NCBI GenBank assembly: GCA_013298625.1
Contig: JAAFIF010000044.1
Coordinates: forward strand, 1 to 64,000
Source: Myxococcales bacterium
Lineage (GTDB): Bacteria > Myxococcota_A > Polyangia > Polyangiales > Ga0077539
Reading direction: 5' to 3'
DNA length: 64,000 nt
Below the pieces are notes generated by a model. The model saw only the letters and a list, made by a program, of their open reading frames with translations, was not told the origin of the DNA and did no database searches. The translations under genes were made by a program, and so were the position numbers. This document shows, in pieces, positions 34,030 through 42,501 of the stretch. How positions within the stretch are numbered: position 1 is the first letter of the stretch; each line of letters starts with the position of its first letter.

Positions 34030-35175
34030 ATGCGAGTTGTCATCGTCGGTGCTGGATATGCAGGGCTTCTGTGCGCATTTCGCCTTCGTCGCCGCTGCCC
34101 GCCCGGCTGCGAAATCACCGTCGTCGATCGGTCCGAGGTCTTCGTCGAGCGCGTTCGTCTGCACGAGTTCGTCGCCGGCGCCGCACCGCCGACGCACGAG
34201 CTCGCCCCGTGGCTGGCCCGCCGCGGCGTCCGGTTCGTCCGCGGCTCACTCGAAGCGCTCGACCGACGCACGCGCACCATCACCGTGAGCGGCGCAGTGA
34301 TCCCGTACGATCGCCTCGTCCTCGCGCTCGGCTCGCGCGTCGACGACAAGAGCATCGAGGGAGCGCGCGAGTTCGCCCACTCGTTCGACGGACCGCTGGC
34401 CCTGCGCGAGCGCGTCGCTTCGCTGCGCGACGGCCACGTCCTCGTGATCGGCGCGGGGCTCACCGCGATCGAAGCGGCCAGCGAGCTGCGCGAGGCGAGG
34501 CCCGATCTGCGCGTCTCGCTCGTGCACCGCGGGCCCGTCGCGCCGGTGCTCTCGGACAAGGCCCGCGCGTACGCGATCGCGTCGCTCGAGCGGCTCGGCG
34601 TCGCGCTCGTCGGCCAGACCTCCGTGCGCGCGGTCACGGCCACCGGAGCGCGCACCGACCGCGGCGAGATCGCGGCCGACCTCGTGCTCAACTGCGCTGG
34701 CTTCGGCGCGCCCGAGGCGCTCTCGTCGCTCGGGCTGGCGACGGATTCGCTTGGATTCTTGCAGGTGGACTCGATGCTCTTCACCAGCGACCCCGACGTG
34801 ATGGCCGTCGGTGACGCCGCGTCGATCGAGGGGTGGCCTGCGCTTCACAAGTCCTGCAAGAGCGCGATGCCCATGGCCGCGCACGCCGCGGACAACATCG
34901 TGGCGTCGCTTCGCAACGAGCCCGTCGCGCCCTTCGAGCTCCGCGACACAGGCGTGTGCGTGAGCCTCGGACGCTCGGACGCGGTGATTCAGTCGTACGC
35001 CGAGGGCAGGGCGCCCGACGGCCCGGTGCTCACGGGCCGCGTGGCCGTGTGGCTCAAAGAGATGATCGTTCGGTACACGACGTGGGGCCTTCGCCTCGAG
35101 GCGTCGCAGCGCCTCGCGTACCGCTGGTTGCGCGGGCCGCGACACCCTACGCTCGCGGCCGAGAGCGTCGCATGA
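34030..35175 (+). CDS. NDH-2-like FAD/NAD(P) oxidoreductase
   Basis: 381 residues. Two Rossmann motifs are present: MRVVIVGAGYAGLLCAFRLRR at the N-terminus for FAD and VLVIGAGLTAIEAASELRE at about 137-155 for NAD(P)H; the FAD-closing segment is DPDVMAVGDAASIEGWP. Together they define the pyridine nucleotide-disulfide/NDH-2 class. No Cys pair, so it is not a disulfide reductase. ATG at 34030 is chosen because AAGGAG lies ten bases ahead; GTG at 34021 would be one base from that site. Its last codons overlap the next start as ATGA, coupling it to an ECF41 sigma factor, a common genetic pairing in which the sigma factor controls its oxidoreductase neighbour. Confidence 0.9.
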   Translation: MRVVIVGAGYAGLLCAFRLRRRCPPGCEITVVDRSEVFVERVRLHEFVAGAAPPTHELAPWLARRGVRFVRGSLEALDRRTRTITVSGAVIPYDRLVLALGSRVDDKSIEGAREFAHSFDGPLALRERVASLRDGHVLVIGAGLTAIEAASELREARPDLRVSLVHRGPVAPVLSDKARAYAIASLERLGVALVGQTSVRAVTATGARTDRGEIAADLVLNCAGFGAPEALSSLGLATDSLGFLQVDSMLFTSDPDVMAVGDAASIEGWPALHKSCKSAMPMAAHAADNIVASLRNEPVAPFELRDTGVCVSLGRSDAVIQSYAEGRAPDGPVLTGRVAVWLKEMIVRYTTWGLRLEASQRLAYRWLRGPRHPTLAAESVA

Positions 35176-36029
35176 GCGTGGATCCGTTCGAGTCGCACCG
35201 CGCGAAGCTGTTCGCGATCGCATACCGCATGACGGGGTCGCGCGCGGACGCCGACGAGCTGGTGAGCGAGTGCTGGCTGCGCTGGTCGTCCGCCGATCGA
35301 TCGAGCGTCGACAACGTGGGCGGCTGGCTCGCCACGGTGATCGTGCGGCTCTCGATCGACCTGCAGAAATCCGCGCGCGCGCGCAGAGAGCAGTACGTGG
35401 GGCCGTGGCTGCCCGAGCCGCTCGAGACCGCGCTCGGCGATGACCCAGCGAGTCGAACGGCGATGGCCGAGTCCGTCTCGAGCGCGTTCTTGCTGGTGCT
35501 CGAGGCGCTCTCGCCCGCCGAGCGCGCGGTGCTCGTCCTGCACGACGTGTTCGAGTTCGAGCACGAAGAGATCGGCGCGATGATCGATCGCTCGCCCGAG
35601 GCCTGTCGGCAGTCGCTGAGCCGCGCGCGGGCGAGGCTGCGCGAGCGCAAGCCGCGGTTCGCCGCGAGCGCAGAGCAGCACATGGCGGTTCTATCGGCGT
35701 TTTCGCTGGCGATCGCGACGGGAGACCTGGTCTCGCTCCTCGCGCTGCTCAGCCCCGACGCCGCCGTCATCTCTGACAGCAACGGAAAGGCCCGCGCCGC
35801 CCGCAACGTCGTCACCGGAGCCGAGCGCTGCGCTCGGCTCTTGATCGGGCTCGCCCGCAAGGACCCGACCGCCGCGCTCTCGGCGAGCGTGCGCGAGCTC
35901 AACGGGTGGCCCGCCCTGGTGCTCGCCCGCGACGGCCGCGCAGAGAGCGTCATCGCGATCGAGACCGACGGCGACCGAGTGTTCGCCGTCCACGCGATGC
36001 GCAACCCCGACAAGCTCGCGCGGCTGTGA
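35172..36029 (+). CDS. ECF41-type sigma factor with SnoaL-like C-terminus
   Basis: 285 residues. Sigma-2 (about 5-75: PFESHRAKLFAIAYRMTGSRADADELVSEC), sigma-4 (about 105-165: LEALSPAERAVLVLHDVFEFEHEEIGAMI, then PEACRQSLSRARARL), and a C-terminal extension of about 100 residues that folds like SnoaL/NTF2 and acts as an internal activity switch in this group. The conserved C-terminal DGGGK-type motif is here altered to SDSNGKARAARN, followed by the normal VVTGAERCARLL and NGWPALVL. No separate anti-sigma gene. Coupled to the NDH-2-like gene upstream (ATGA), which is its probable target. What signal it senses is unknown. Confidence 0.92.
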   Translation: MSVDPFESHRAKLFAIAYRMTGSRADADELVSECWLRWSSADRSSVDNVGGWLATVIVRLSIDLQKSARARREQYVGPWLPEPLETALGDDPASRTAMAESVSSAFLLVLEALSPAERAVLVLHDVFEFEHEEIGAMIDRSPEACRQSLSRARARLRERKPRFAASAEQHMAVLSAFSLAIATGDLVSLLALLSPDAAVISDSNGKARAARNVVTGAERCARLLIGLARKDPTAALSASVRELNGWPALVLARDGRAESVIAIETDGDRVFAVHAMRNPDKLARL

Positions 36030-36081
36030 GCGCGCGGACCGTTGCGCTCGGGCCCGGTGGGGGTATACAACTCCGCATTGT

Positions 36082-36106
36082 TGAGAATCAGTATCATTTT
36101 CTGATA
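36082..36106. promoter_or_regulatory. Fur-box-like operator
   Basis: TGAGAATCAGTATCAT, followed by TTTCTGATAC, fits the overlapping inverted-repeat layout of Fur sites: TGAGAAT-N-AGTATCA and the perfect pair GTATCA-N5-TGATAC. It is AT-rich in GC-rich DNA and 33-57 bp ahead of an imelysin-fusion gene and TonB receptor. A match by eye, not scored. Confidence 0.65.
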
Positions 36107-36138
36107 CGAGATTCCCTCTCGTTTTCGAGGACAAAGCG

Positions 36139-38247
36139 ATGGTTGAGCACGGTTGGTATGCGGGCATTCGGGCGCTCTTCGAGCCAGTGACGAACCTCGT
36201 CGACCCGACGCAGCGGCTCTGGTGGCCTTTTCTTGTGACCTCGGCGGCGTTGGCGTTTCTCGTGGCGCTCTCGCGCGGCGCGAGCGCGATGCGCGCGGCG
36301 CGGTCGGTGCTCGAGCCGCGCGTGTGGCTGCACCGCTCGGCGAAGGCGGACTACCAGCTCGTCGCGCTGAAGGCTGTGCTTCGCGCGCTCACCGTCGGCG
36401 TCGCTGGCCTCTCGGCGCTGGCGATCGCGGGGCTCACGGTCGCAGCGCTTCGCTCGCTGGGCGGAGCGCCGATGCTGCGCGCGCCGCTGTGGCTCGCGAC
36501 GGCGCTCTTCACCGTGGTCGTGTTCGTCGCCGAGGATTTCAGCCGGTTTGCGCTGCACTGGGCGATGCACAAGGCGCCCGCGCTGTGGGCGTTTCATCGC
36601 GTGCATCACAGCGCTGAGGTGCTCACGCCGGTGACGCTCTATCGCACGCATCCTGTCGAGTCTGCGCTCAACCGCGCGAGCAGCGCCGCGGTGATCGGCG
36701 CTGTGACTGGGGTCTTCGTGTGGGCGTTTGGCGGCGCTGTTCGCGGCTGGCAACTGTTCACGGTGGACGCGCTCGGGCTCGCGTGGACGCTCTTCGGAGC
36801 GAACCTGCGCCACTCGCACCTGTGGCTCTCGTACGGCCCTCGCGTCGAGCGCTGGCTGCTCAGCCCCGCGCAGCACCAGGTCCACCACTCGATCGCCGCT
36901 CGCCACCAAAACAAGAACTTCGGAACGGTCTTCTCCCTCTGGGACCGCCTCTTCGGCTCGCTCTACACCACGACGCGCACCCCCGAGCGCTTGCGCTTCG
37001 GCCTTCGCCGCGACCGTCAACCGCAGAGCGGCCTCGGCTTGCTCGTCGAGCCCTTTCGCTGGCTCGCCGCGCGAAGCCCCCGCGGCGGTCGGCTGCTCGC
37101 GCCCGCGCGGGTCGCCGTCGCGTCCATGGCCCTGATCGTCACCGGCTGCATGCCGCTCACCGCGCCGTACGACCGCGCCGAGCTCTTGCAGTCCATGGCC
37201 GCGTGCACGACCGACGTGCACACACAATTTCAAGCGAGCGTCGACGCCCTGGTGACCGCGGCGCGCGCGCACGAAGCGAGCCCGAGCGAGGCGACGCTCA
37301 CCGCCGCGAAGGCAGCGTTTTCGCAGGCGTTCGACCTGTGGCAGCAGGCCGAGATCCTGCGTTTCGGCCCGGCCGCGGACCGCGCCAGCGCCGGCGGACA
37401 GGCGCTGCGCGAGCAGATCTACGGCTGGCCCGAGCACAATCGCTGCTTGATCGAAGAGCAGCTCGTCGGTCGCGGCTACGAAGCTGCCGCGTTCGCCTCT
37501 GCGCCCGTGACGCTGCGCACGCTCGCTGCGATCGAGTATTTGCTCTTCAGCGCCGAGACGACCAACGTGTGCCCGCCCGATCACGCGATCAACGTGATGG
37601 GCGCGTGGGCCGCCATCAGCGCGCAAGAGATGACCCAGCGCCGCGCGGCGTACGCGCGCGTCGTGTCCGAGCAGGTGGCCCAGAGCGCTCGCGCGCTCTC
37701 TGCGGCGTGGACGGGGGACGCTGGCTTCGCTCGGGTGCTCACCACCGCCGGCCGCGGAAGCTCGCTCTTCGAGACGCAGCAGAGCGCGCTCGGCGCCGTC
37801 GCCGAAGCGCCCTTCTACCTCGACACTGACACCAAGGACCTTCGCCTCGGCACACCCCTCGGGCTGCTGCGCTGCGAAGAAGAGAGCTGCCCCGGCGCGC
37901 TCGAGTCGCCGTACGCCAACCGAGCGCGGGTCAACGTGCGCAACAATCTCCGCGGCGCGCGGCGGATCTTGCTCGGGTGCTCCGCGGGCGGAGACCGCGG
38001 GTTCGACGACATGCTCGAAGCGGTCGGCGCCCCGGCGCTCGCGGCGCAGCTGCGCGCGCACGTCACGGCCGCAGAGACCGCCGTCGACGCGATCGAAGGC
38101 GACGGACTGCGCGGGCCGCTCGAGACCGATCGCGCCCGCGTGCTGGCGGCGCACAACGCGATCCGGGACCTCACGAGCTTTCTCAAGATGGAGTTCTCGG
38201 CGACGCTGCAGCTCAGCTCGAGGCGCGTCGCGGGTGACACGGATTGA
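36139..38247 (+). CDS. Sterol-desaturase/fatty-acid-hydroxylase fused to imelysin domain
   Basis: 702 residues in one frame. Residues 1-290 are an integral-membrane di-iron hydroxylase: helices about 29-48, 78-104, 117-133 and 185-215, with all histidine boxes, H140WAMH144, H153RVHH157, the NLRHSH pair at 225/227, and H246QVHH250. Residues about 320-337 (LLAPARVAVASMALIVTGC) look like a lipoprotein signal or membrane segment, and 340-702 are imelysin-like (EfeO/IrpA group: LQSMAACTTDVHTQFQAS, ATLTAAKAAFSQAFDLWQQAE, IEYLLFSAE). No internal start codon with a ribosome site was found, so I read it as a true fusion with the imelysin part in the periplasm. A Fur-like box precedes it; a TonB receptor gene follows 54 bp later. 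Confidence 0.85.
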   Translation: MVEHGWYAGIRALFEPVTNLVDPTQRLWWPFLVTSAALAFLVALSRGASAMRAARSVLEPRVWLHRSAKADYQLVALKAVLRALTVGVAGLSALAIAGLTVAALRSLGGAPMLRAPLWLATALFTVVVFVAEDFSRFALHWAMHKAPALWAFHRVHHSAEVLTPVTLYRTHPVESALNRASSAAVIGAVTGVFVWAFGGAVRGWQLFTVDALGLAWTLFGANLRHSHLWLSYGPRVERWLLSPAQHQVHHSIAARHQNKNFGTVFSLWDRLFGSLYTTTRTPERLRFGLRRDRQPQSGLGLLVEPFRWLAARSPRGGRLLAPARVAVASMALIVTGCMPLTAPYDRAELLQSMAACTTDVHTQFQASVDALVTAARAHEASPSEATLTAAKAAFSQAFDLWQQAEILRFGPAADRASAGGQALREQIYGWPEHNRCLIEEQLVGRGYEAAAFASAPVTLRTLAAIEYLLFSAETTNVCPPDHAINVMGAWAAISAQEMTQRRAAYARVVSEQVAQSARALSAAWTGDAGFARVLTTAGRGSSLFETQQSALGAVAEAPFYLDTDTKDLRLGTPLGLLRCEEESCPGALESPYANRARVNVRNNLRGARRILLGCSAGGDRGFDDMLEAVGAPALAAQLRAHVTAAETAVDAIEGDGLRGPLETDRARVLAAHNAIRDLTSFLKMEFSATLQLSSRRVAGDTD

Positions 38248-38301
38248 CCGTGAATTTCCAGTCGGTTTGCGTGTGTACAACGACGAGAGAGACCCACCGC
38301 C

Positions 38302-40773
38302 GTGAAGCGTAGATTCGTCACTGTGTTCGGCGCGATCGGCGCGATCGCTTCGAGCTTCTCTTCTGTGAGCGCCGCGCAAGACGCCGGCGCGGACGCGGCT
38401 GTGGACGCGAGCGCCGTCACCGACGCGAGCGCCGTCACGGACGCGAGCGCCGTCACGGACGCAGCGACGATGGACGCGAGCGCTCCTTCGGTCGCGAGCG
38501 AGCCCGTGGTGGCGCAGCCCGCTCGCGCAGCGGTCGTCGACGGGACCGCGGTCGCTCACGCAGAGAGCCCGTCGCACGACCACGATGCGGCGCCCGCTCC
38601 GCGTCGGCGCGCGCTGCCGATCGCTGCGCGCCGCCCTGCCGCGGCGGCGGAAGCCGAGTCCGAAGAGGGCGCGACGGTGATGGGATCGCTCGCGCGCACG
38701 CTCGAGCAGACGCCGGGAAGCGTCTCGCTCGTGCGCAACGAAGACCTGCGCGCGCTGCGGCCGCAGCATTCGGGCGACGTGCTGAGAAATGTTCCGGGGT
38801 TGCACGTCGTGCCCGAGGACGGCCTCGGGATGCGCCTCAACATCAGCGTGCGCGGGCTCGATCCCAACCGCAGCCGCAAGATCCTCATCCTCGAAGACGG
38901 AATCCCCGTCTCGCTCAACCCCTACGGCTCGCCCGAGCTCTACTACTCGCCGCCCATCGAGCGCATGGATCGCGTCGAAGTGATCCGCGGCAGCGGGCAG
39001 ATCCTGTACGGCCCGCAGACGGTCGGCGGCGTGATCAACTACGTCTCCGCCGAGCCTCCGCGCTCGGGCCTGATGGCCCTTGCCAACGTGCGCGGCGGCA
39101 ACCTGGGCTACTTCGTCGCGCACGCCGCCGGTGGCTACACGCAGGGGGCGCTCGGCGCTCGGCTCGACGTGCTGCACCGACGCTTCAACGGCCCGCGGTT
39201 GCCCGCAGCAGAGGTCACCAACATCACGGGCCGGCTGCGCGCGCGGTTCTCTGGGCGTTCGACGCTCAACGTGAAGTTCGATTTCTACGACGAGCGATCC
39301 GCGGCGACGTACGTCGGCCCGACCACCGCGCAGTTCGCGCTCGACCCCGCGTTCAACCCCGCGATTCACGACCGCTTCGTGGTGCGACGGTACGCGCTCA
39401 GCGTGTGGCACGACTGGGTGATCGCGCCGGGCTTGCGGCTGCGCACGACGGCGTACGGCTACGAGACCTCGCGCGCGTGGCGCAGGCAGAACTTCGACCG
39501 CGAAGACACCGGCGCGAACTACGAGCGCGTGTGCGATCCCTTCGCGCGCTGCGGCCCGAGCGGCGACGGCGCGCTCATGGCCACCAACGACGGAAGCTCG
39601 CTCTTCTTTCGGCGCGACGCGGCGATCCGAGACCGCAGGTTTCTCGTGGGCGGCGTCGAGCCCAGGCTCACGTGGCGCTGGAGCGCGTCCGATGCCTTCA
39701 GCGGCGAGCTGACCGCGGTGGTGCGCGCGCACTACGAGCAAGCGGACGAGCGGCTGCTGCTCACCTCGACGCCGACGAGCGAGTCCGGCGAGACGATCGA
39801 CGCCGAGGTGCGCAACGGCTACGCGTTCTCTGCGGCGGTGCAAAACCGATTCTCGATTTTGCGAAAGCTCTTCGTCACGCCGGGGCTGAGGTTCGAGTCG
39901 CTGGTCAACGATCGGCGCGTGACGCGCGTGGCGAGCGCGACGGACCCGACGCAAGGGGCGGACGCAAACGTGTTCGGGCAGTCCTTCGTGTGGGCGCTGA
40001 TCCCGGGCATCGGCGTGACGTTCGAGCCGCGCCGCGAAGTGACGGTTTACGGTGGATTTCACCGAGGGTTTTCGCCGCCGCGTACGAAGGACGCAGTCTC
40101 CAACGCCGGCCTCAACCTCCGCCTCGACCCCGAGCTGTCGTGGAACTACGAGCTCGGCGCGCGCCTGCGCTTGAACCGCGTGCTCGAGGCGGACGTCGCG
40201 GCGTTTTGGATCGAGTTCGACAACCAGATCATTCCGCCGAGCGAGTCGGGCGGCGCGGTGTCCGCGGGCGGGTTCAACACGGGCCATTCGCGGCACGTGG
40301 GCGTCGAGAGCTCGCTCACGTTCGACGTCGCGCCGCTCGTGCTTCCGCAGAGCGTGCACCTGCCGCTCACGCTGAACTATACGTACCTGCCGATCGCCGC
40401 GATCCTCGGCGGCTTCTACAGCGGCAACCGCGTCCCCTATGCGCCCGAGCACATGTTCAGCGCGCAGCTCCGCTTCGCGCACAGCTCGGGAATCCTGCTT
40501 CAAGCCAACGCCAACGTCGTGTCCGCGCAGTTCACGGACAAGGACAACACGCTGGCCGCCTCGCGCTCGGGCCTCATCGGCGAGATCCCCACGTACGTCA
40601 CGGTCGATATGCGCGTCGCATACACGTGGCGCGGCACGGGGCTCACCTTGGCCGTCAGCGGCCGCAACCTCACCGATCAAGTGTACGTGGCGAGCCGCGC
40701 GCCGCAGGGCCTGCAGCCCGCAGGCTATCGCCAGGTGTTCGCCGAGCTCGAGTGGCGCTGGCCGCGCTTGTGA
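38302..40773 (+). CDS. TonB-dependent outer-membrane receptor (FecA-like)
   Basis: 823 residues. Signal peptide (MKRRFVTVFGAIGAIASSFSS), then an Ala/Asp/Ser linker with three perfect AVTDAS units, then a basic Pro/Arg stretch. The plug domain spans about 125-235 (VRNEDLRALRPQHSGDVLRNV, RGLDPNRSRKILILEDGIPV, IERMDRVEVIRGSGQILYGP), and the rest is a 22-strand beta barrel ending in an aromatic-like terminus (EWRWPRL). The plug motifs resemble ferric-citrate and other ferric-siderophore receptors; the substrate is unproven. No TonB box could be defined with certainty. Location in an operon-like arrangement behind the imelysin fusion and a Fur-like site supports iron uptake. A His/Asp-containing linker could bind metal. 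Confidence 0.9.
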   Translation: MKRRFVTVFGAIGAIASSFSSVSAAQDAGADAAVDASAVTDASAVTDASAVTDAATMDASAPSVASEPVVAQPARAAVVDGTAVAHAESPSHDHDAAPAPRRRALPIAARRPAAAAEAESEEGATVMGSLARTLEQTPGSVSLVRNEDLRALRPQHSGDVLRNVPGLHVVPEDGLGMRLNISVRGLDPNRSRKILILEDGIPVSLNPYGSPELYYSPPIERMDRVEVIRGSGQILYGPQTVGGVINYVSAEPPRSGLMALANVRGGNLGYFVAHAAGGYTQGALGARLDVLHRRFNGPRLPAAEVTNITGRLRARFSGRSTLNVKFDFYDERSAATYVGPTTAQFALDPAFNPAIHDRFVVRRYALSVWHDWVIAPGLRLRTTAYGYETSRAWRRQNFDREDTGANYERVCDPFARCGPSGDGALMATNDGSSLFFRRDAAIRDRRFLVGGVEPRLTWRWSASDAFSGELTAVVRAHYEQADERLLLTSTPTSESGETIDAEVRNGYAFSAAVQNRFSILRKLFVTPGLRFESLVNDRRVTRVASATDPTQGADANVFGQSFVWALIPGIGVTFEPRREVTVYGGFHRGFSPPRTKDAVSNAGLNLRLDPELSWNYELGARLRLNRVLEADVAAFWIEFDNQIIPPSESGGAVSAGGFNTGHSRHVGVESSLTFDVAPLVLPQSVHLPLTLNYTYLPIAAILGGFYSGNRVPYAPEHMFSAQLRFAHSSGILLQANANVVSAQFTDKDNTLAASRSGLIGEIPTYVTVDMRVAYTWRGTGLTLAVSGRNLTDQVYVASRAPQGLQPAGYRQVFAELEWRWPRL
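38404..38457 (+). repeat. Three 18-bp tandem repeats in receptor linker
   Basis: Three contiguous 18-base units (38404, 38422 and 38440), nearly identical, encode DASAVT three times in the region between signal peptide and plug domain. Such units can change number by slippage. Confidence 0.8.
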
Positions 40774-40779
40774 GCGCTC

Positions 40780-40799
40780 GATTGTGTGTGCGCACAATC
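40780..40799. promoter_or_regulatory. Inverted repeat just after the TonB receptor gene
   Basis: GATTGTG-N6-CACAATC, a perfect seven-base inverted repeat starting six bases past the receptor stop codon. It could form a short hairpin that ends transcription, but no T-run follows, so an operator is equally possible. Confidence 0.4.
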
Positions 40800-40847
40800 A
40801 ACGCTCGTGACCCGAGCGCTCGAAGCGCTTGACGCGCATCTTAATTG

Positions 40848-40865
40848 TGATAACGAACATCATAG
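40848..40865. promoter_or_regulatory. Second Fur-box-like site
   Basis: TGATAACGAACATCATAG: TGAT and ATCA flank eight bases in the Fur spacing, with 10 of 16 positions shared with the box at 36082. It is 71 bp before the delta-60-repeat lipoprotein gene. Weaker than the first site. Confidence 0.4.
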
Positions 40866-40935
40866 TTGAAACCAGCGTCGACCGATGCGCCTCCGCGCCG
40901 GTCGAGCCCGCTTTCAGAAAGAGCCATCGTCACCC

Positions 40936-42393
40936 ATGCGCATCCGGTCTTCTCTGCTCTCGCTCGTCTCGCTCGTCGCGCTGGCAGCGTGCAGCCCTCC
41001 TGTCACGTCCACGCCCGACGCTTCGCCGGACGCATCCTCGACGCCCGACGCGACGGCGATGCCCGACGCGAGCGCGTCGCCCGACGCCGCGGCGCCCGAC
41101 AGCAGCGCCACGCCGGACGGCAGCGCGCCGCTCGCGCCGCAGAACATCAACCTCGCGCCGATGGGACACGACCGATTGTTCGGCCTCGCGTTCAACCCGG
41201 ACGGCTCGTTCTTCGCGGTCGGGACCATCTCGGACACCGCCGAGGCGACGGCCGATCACCGCACGCTGCTCGTGAAGTTCACCGCGGCCGGAGCGGTCGA
41301 TCGCAGCTTCGGCACCAACGGCTTCGTGTCGCACAACATCGTCGTCGGAACCTCCGGCGAAGTCGCCCGCGGCATCGTCGTGCAGCCCTCGGGCAAGATC
41401 GTCGTCGGCGCCACGGTCGAAGCCACCGGCGCGATGGACCCGCGCGATCGCAACGTCGCCCTCTTGCGCTTCAACGCCGACGGCACCGTGGACAACTCCT
41501 TCGGCACCGCCGGCGTCGTGACGCTCAACCTCAGCGAGGGCGCGGTCAACGGGACCGCGTACACCGCGGACGGGATGTGGTCGCTCTCGCAGTACTCCGA
41601 CGGTCGCATCGTCGTGGCCGCGACGCAGCGCCGGATGGGCGCGCTCGACAACGACTTCGCCATCGTCCGCACCTCGGTCGACGGCGAACGCGACATGTCC
41701 TTCGGCACCAACGGCGTGTTCGCGCTCGACATCGAAAACCGCCCCGCCGACGTGCGCACGGCCTCGGTGCGCCCCGACGGCACCATCGTCGTCGCTGGTT
41801 ACTACTCGGACGCGATGTCCGTCGTGCGACCGGTGCTGTTCGAGCTCACCAGCGCCGGCGCGCTCGACACAAGGTTCGGCACCAACGGCGTGTACAACGA
41901 GGTCGTCCTCAACGCCGCGACCGAGTCGTACGCCGCGGCTCCGCAGGGGACGTCCTTCGTGACCGCGGGCTACGGCCGCAACGCCACGACCGAGAACCTC
42001 GACTGGATCTCGCTGCGCATCACGGCCAACGGGACCCGCGATCGCAGCTACGGCGTGGACGGCGTCGCGCGCTTTGATTTCATGGGCTTCAACGACAACG
42101 CGCGCACGCTGGTGGTGTTGCCCGACGAGCGCGTGTTGCTCGTCGGCGGCTCGCGCTCGTCCGAGACCAACTCCGACGGCACGATCGCGATGCTCACCCG
42201 CAACGGCGCCCTCGACACCAGCTTCGGCACCAACGGAAAGATGCGCTTCGACCTCGGCGGCGGGTCCGACTTCTTCTGGGCCGTGGCGGCCAACCCCGCC
42301 GCGAGCCATGTCGCGCTCGTCGGCGTCAAGGGCGTCGGCAGCACGGGGATGGGCAACGACGACGCCGTCGTGATGATGCTCCCGATTCGCTGA
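40936..42393 (+). CDS. Delta-60 repeat lipoprotein
   Basis: 485 residues. MRIRSSLLSLVSLVALAAC is a lipoprotein signal; an Asp/Pro/Ser linker (about 20-75) carries repeated PDAS units; then about seven delta-60 (DUF5122) propeller units, each ending LDxSFGTNG or a variant (VDRSFGTNG, VDNSFGTAG, MSFGTNG, LDTRFGTNG, LDTSFGTNG). These form a beta-propeller on the outer surface. The function of such proteins is unknown; the position behind a Fur-like site, after an iron-uptake receptor, hints at iron-responsive expression. ATG at 40936 is preferred over upstream starts because it directly precedes the signal peptide. Confidence 0.85.
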   Translation: MRIRSSLLSLVSLVALAACSPPVTSTPDASPDASSTPDATAMPDASASPDAAAPDSSATPDGSAPLAPQNINLAPMGHDRLFGLAFNPDGSFFAVGTISDTAEATADHRTLLVKFTAAGAVDRSFGTNGFVSHNIVVGTSGEVARGIVVQPSGKIVVGATVEATGAMDPRDRNVALLRFNADGTVDNSFGTAGVVTLNLSEGAVNGTAYTADGMWSLSQYSDGRIVVAATQRRMGALDNDFAIVRTSVDGERDMSFGTNGVFALDIENRPADVRTASVRPDGTIVVAGYYSDAMSVVRPVLFELTSAGALDTRFGTNGVYNEVVLNAATESYAAAPQGTSFVTAGYGRNATTENLDWISLRITANGTRDRSYGVDGVARFDFMGFNDNARTLVVLPDERVLLVGGSRSSETNSDGTIAMLTRNGALDTSFGTNGKMRFDLGGGSDFFWAVAANPAASHVALVGVKGVGSTGMGNDDAVVMMLPIR

Positions 42394-42501
42394 ACGCTCA
42401 CTTGAATGTGTGTGCGTGATGCCGGAGGGGGATCGGCGTCCGCGGCGCTGAAGGGTAGTGGCCAACCCGCGCGCGATGAAGGATCGTACACGCTCGTCGT
42501 G

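Noticed and set aside
36094..40797. Very long minus-strand frame of about 1,560 codons
   Set aside because: It is Arg/His-rich shadow sequence antisense to the hydroxylase-imelysin and TonB receptor genes, both of which have strong family motifs.
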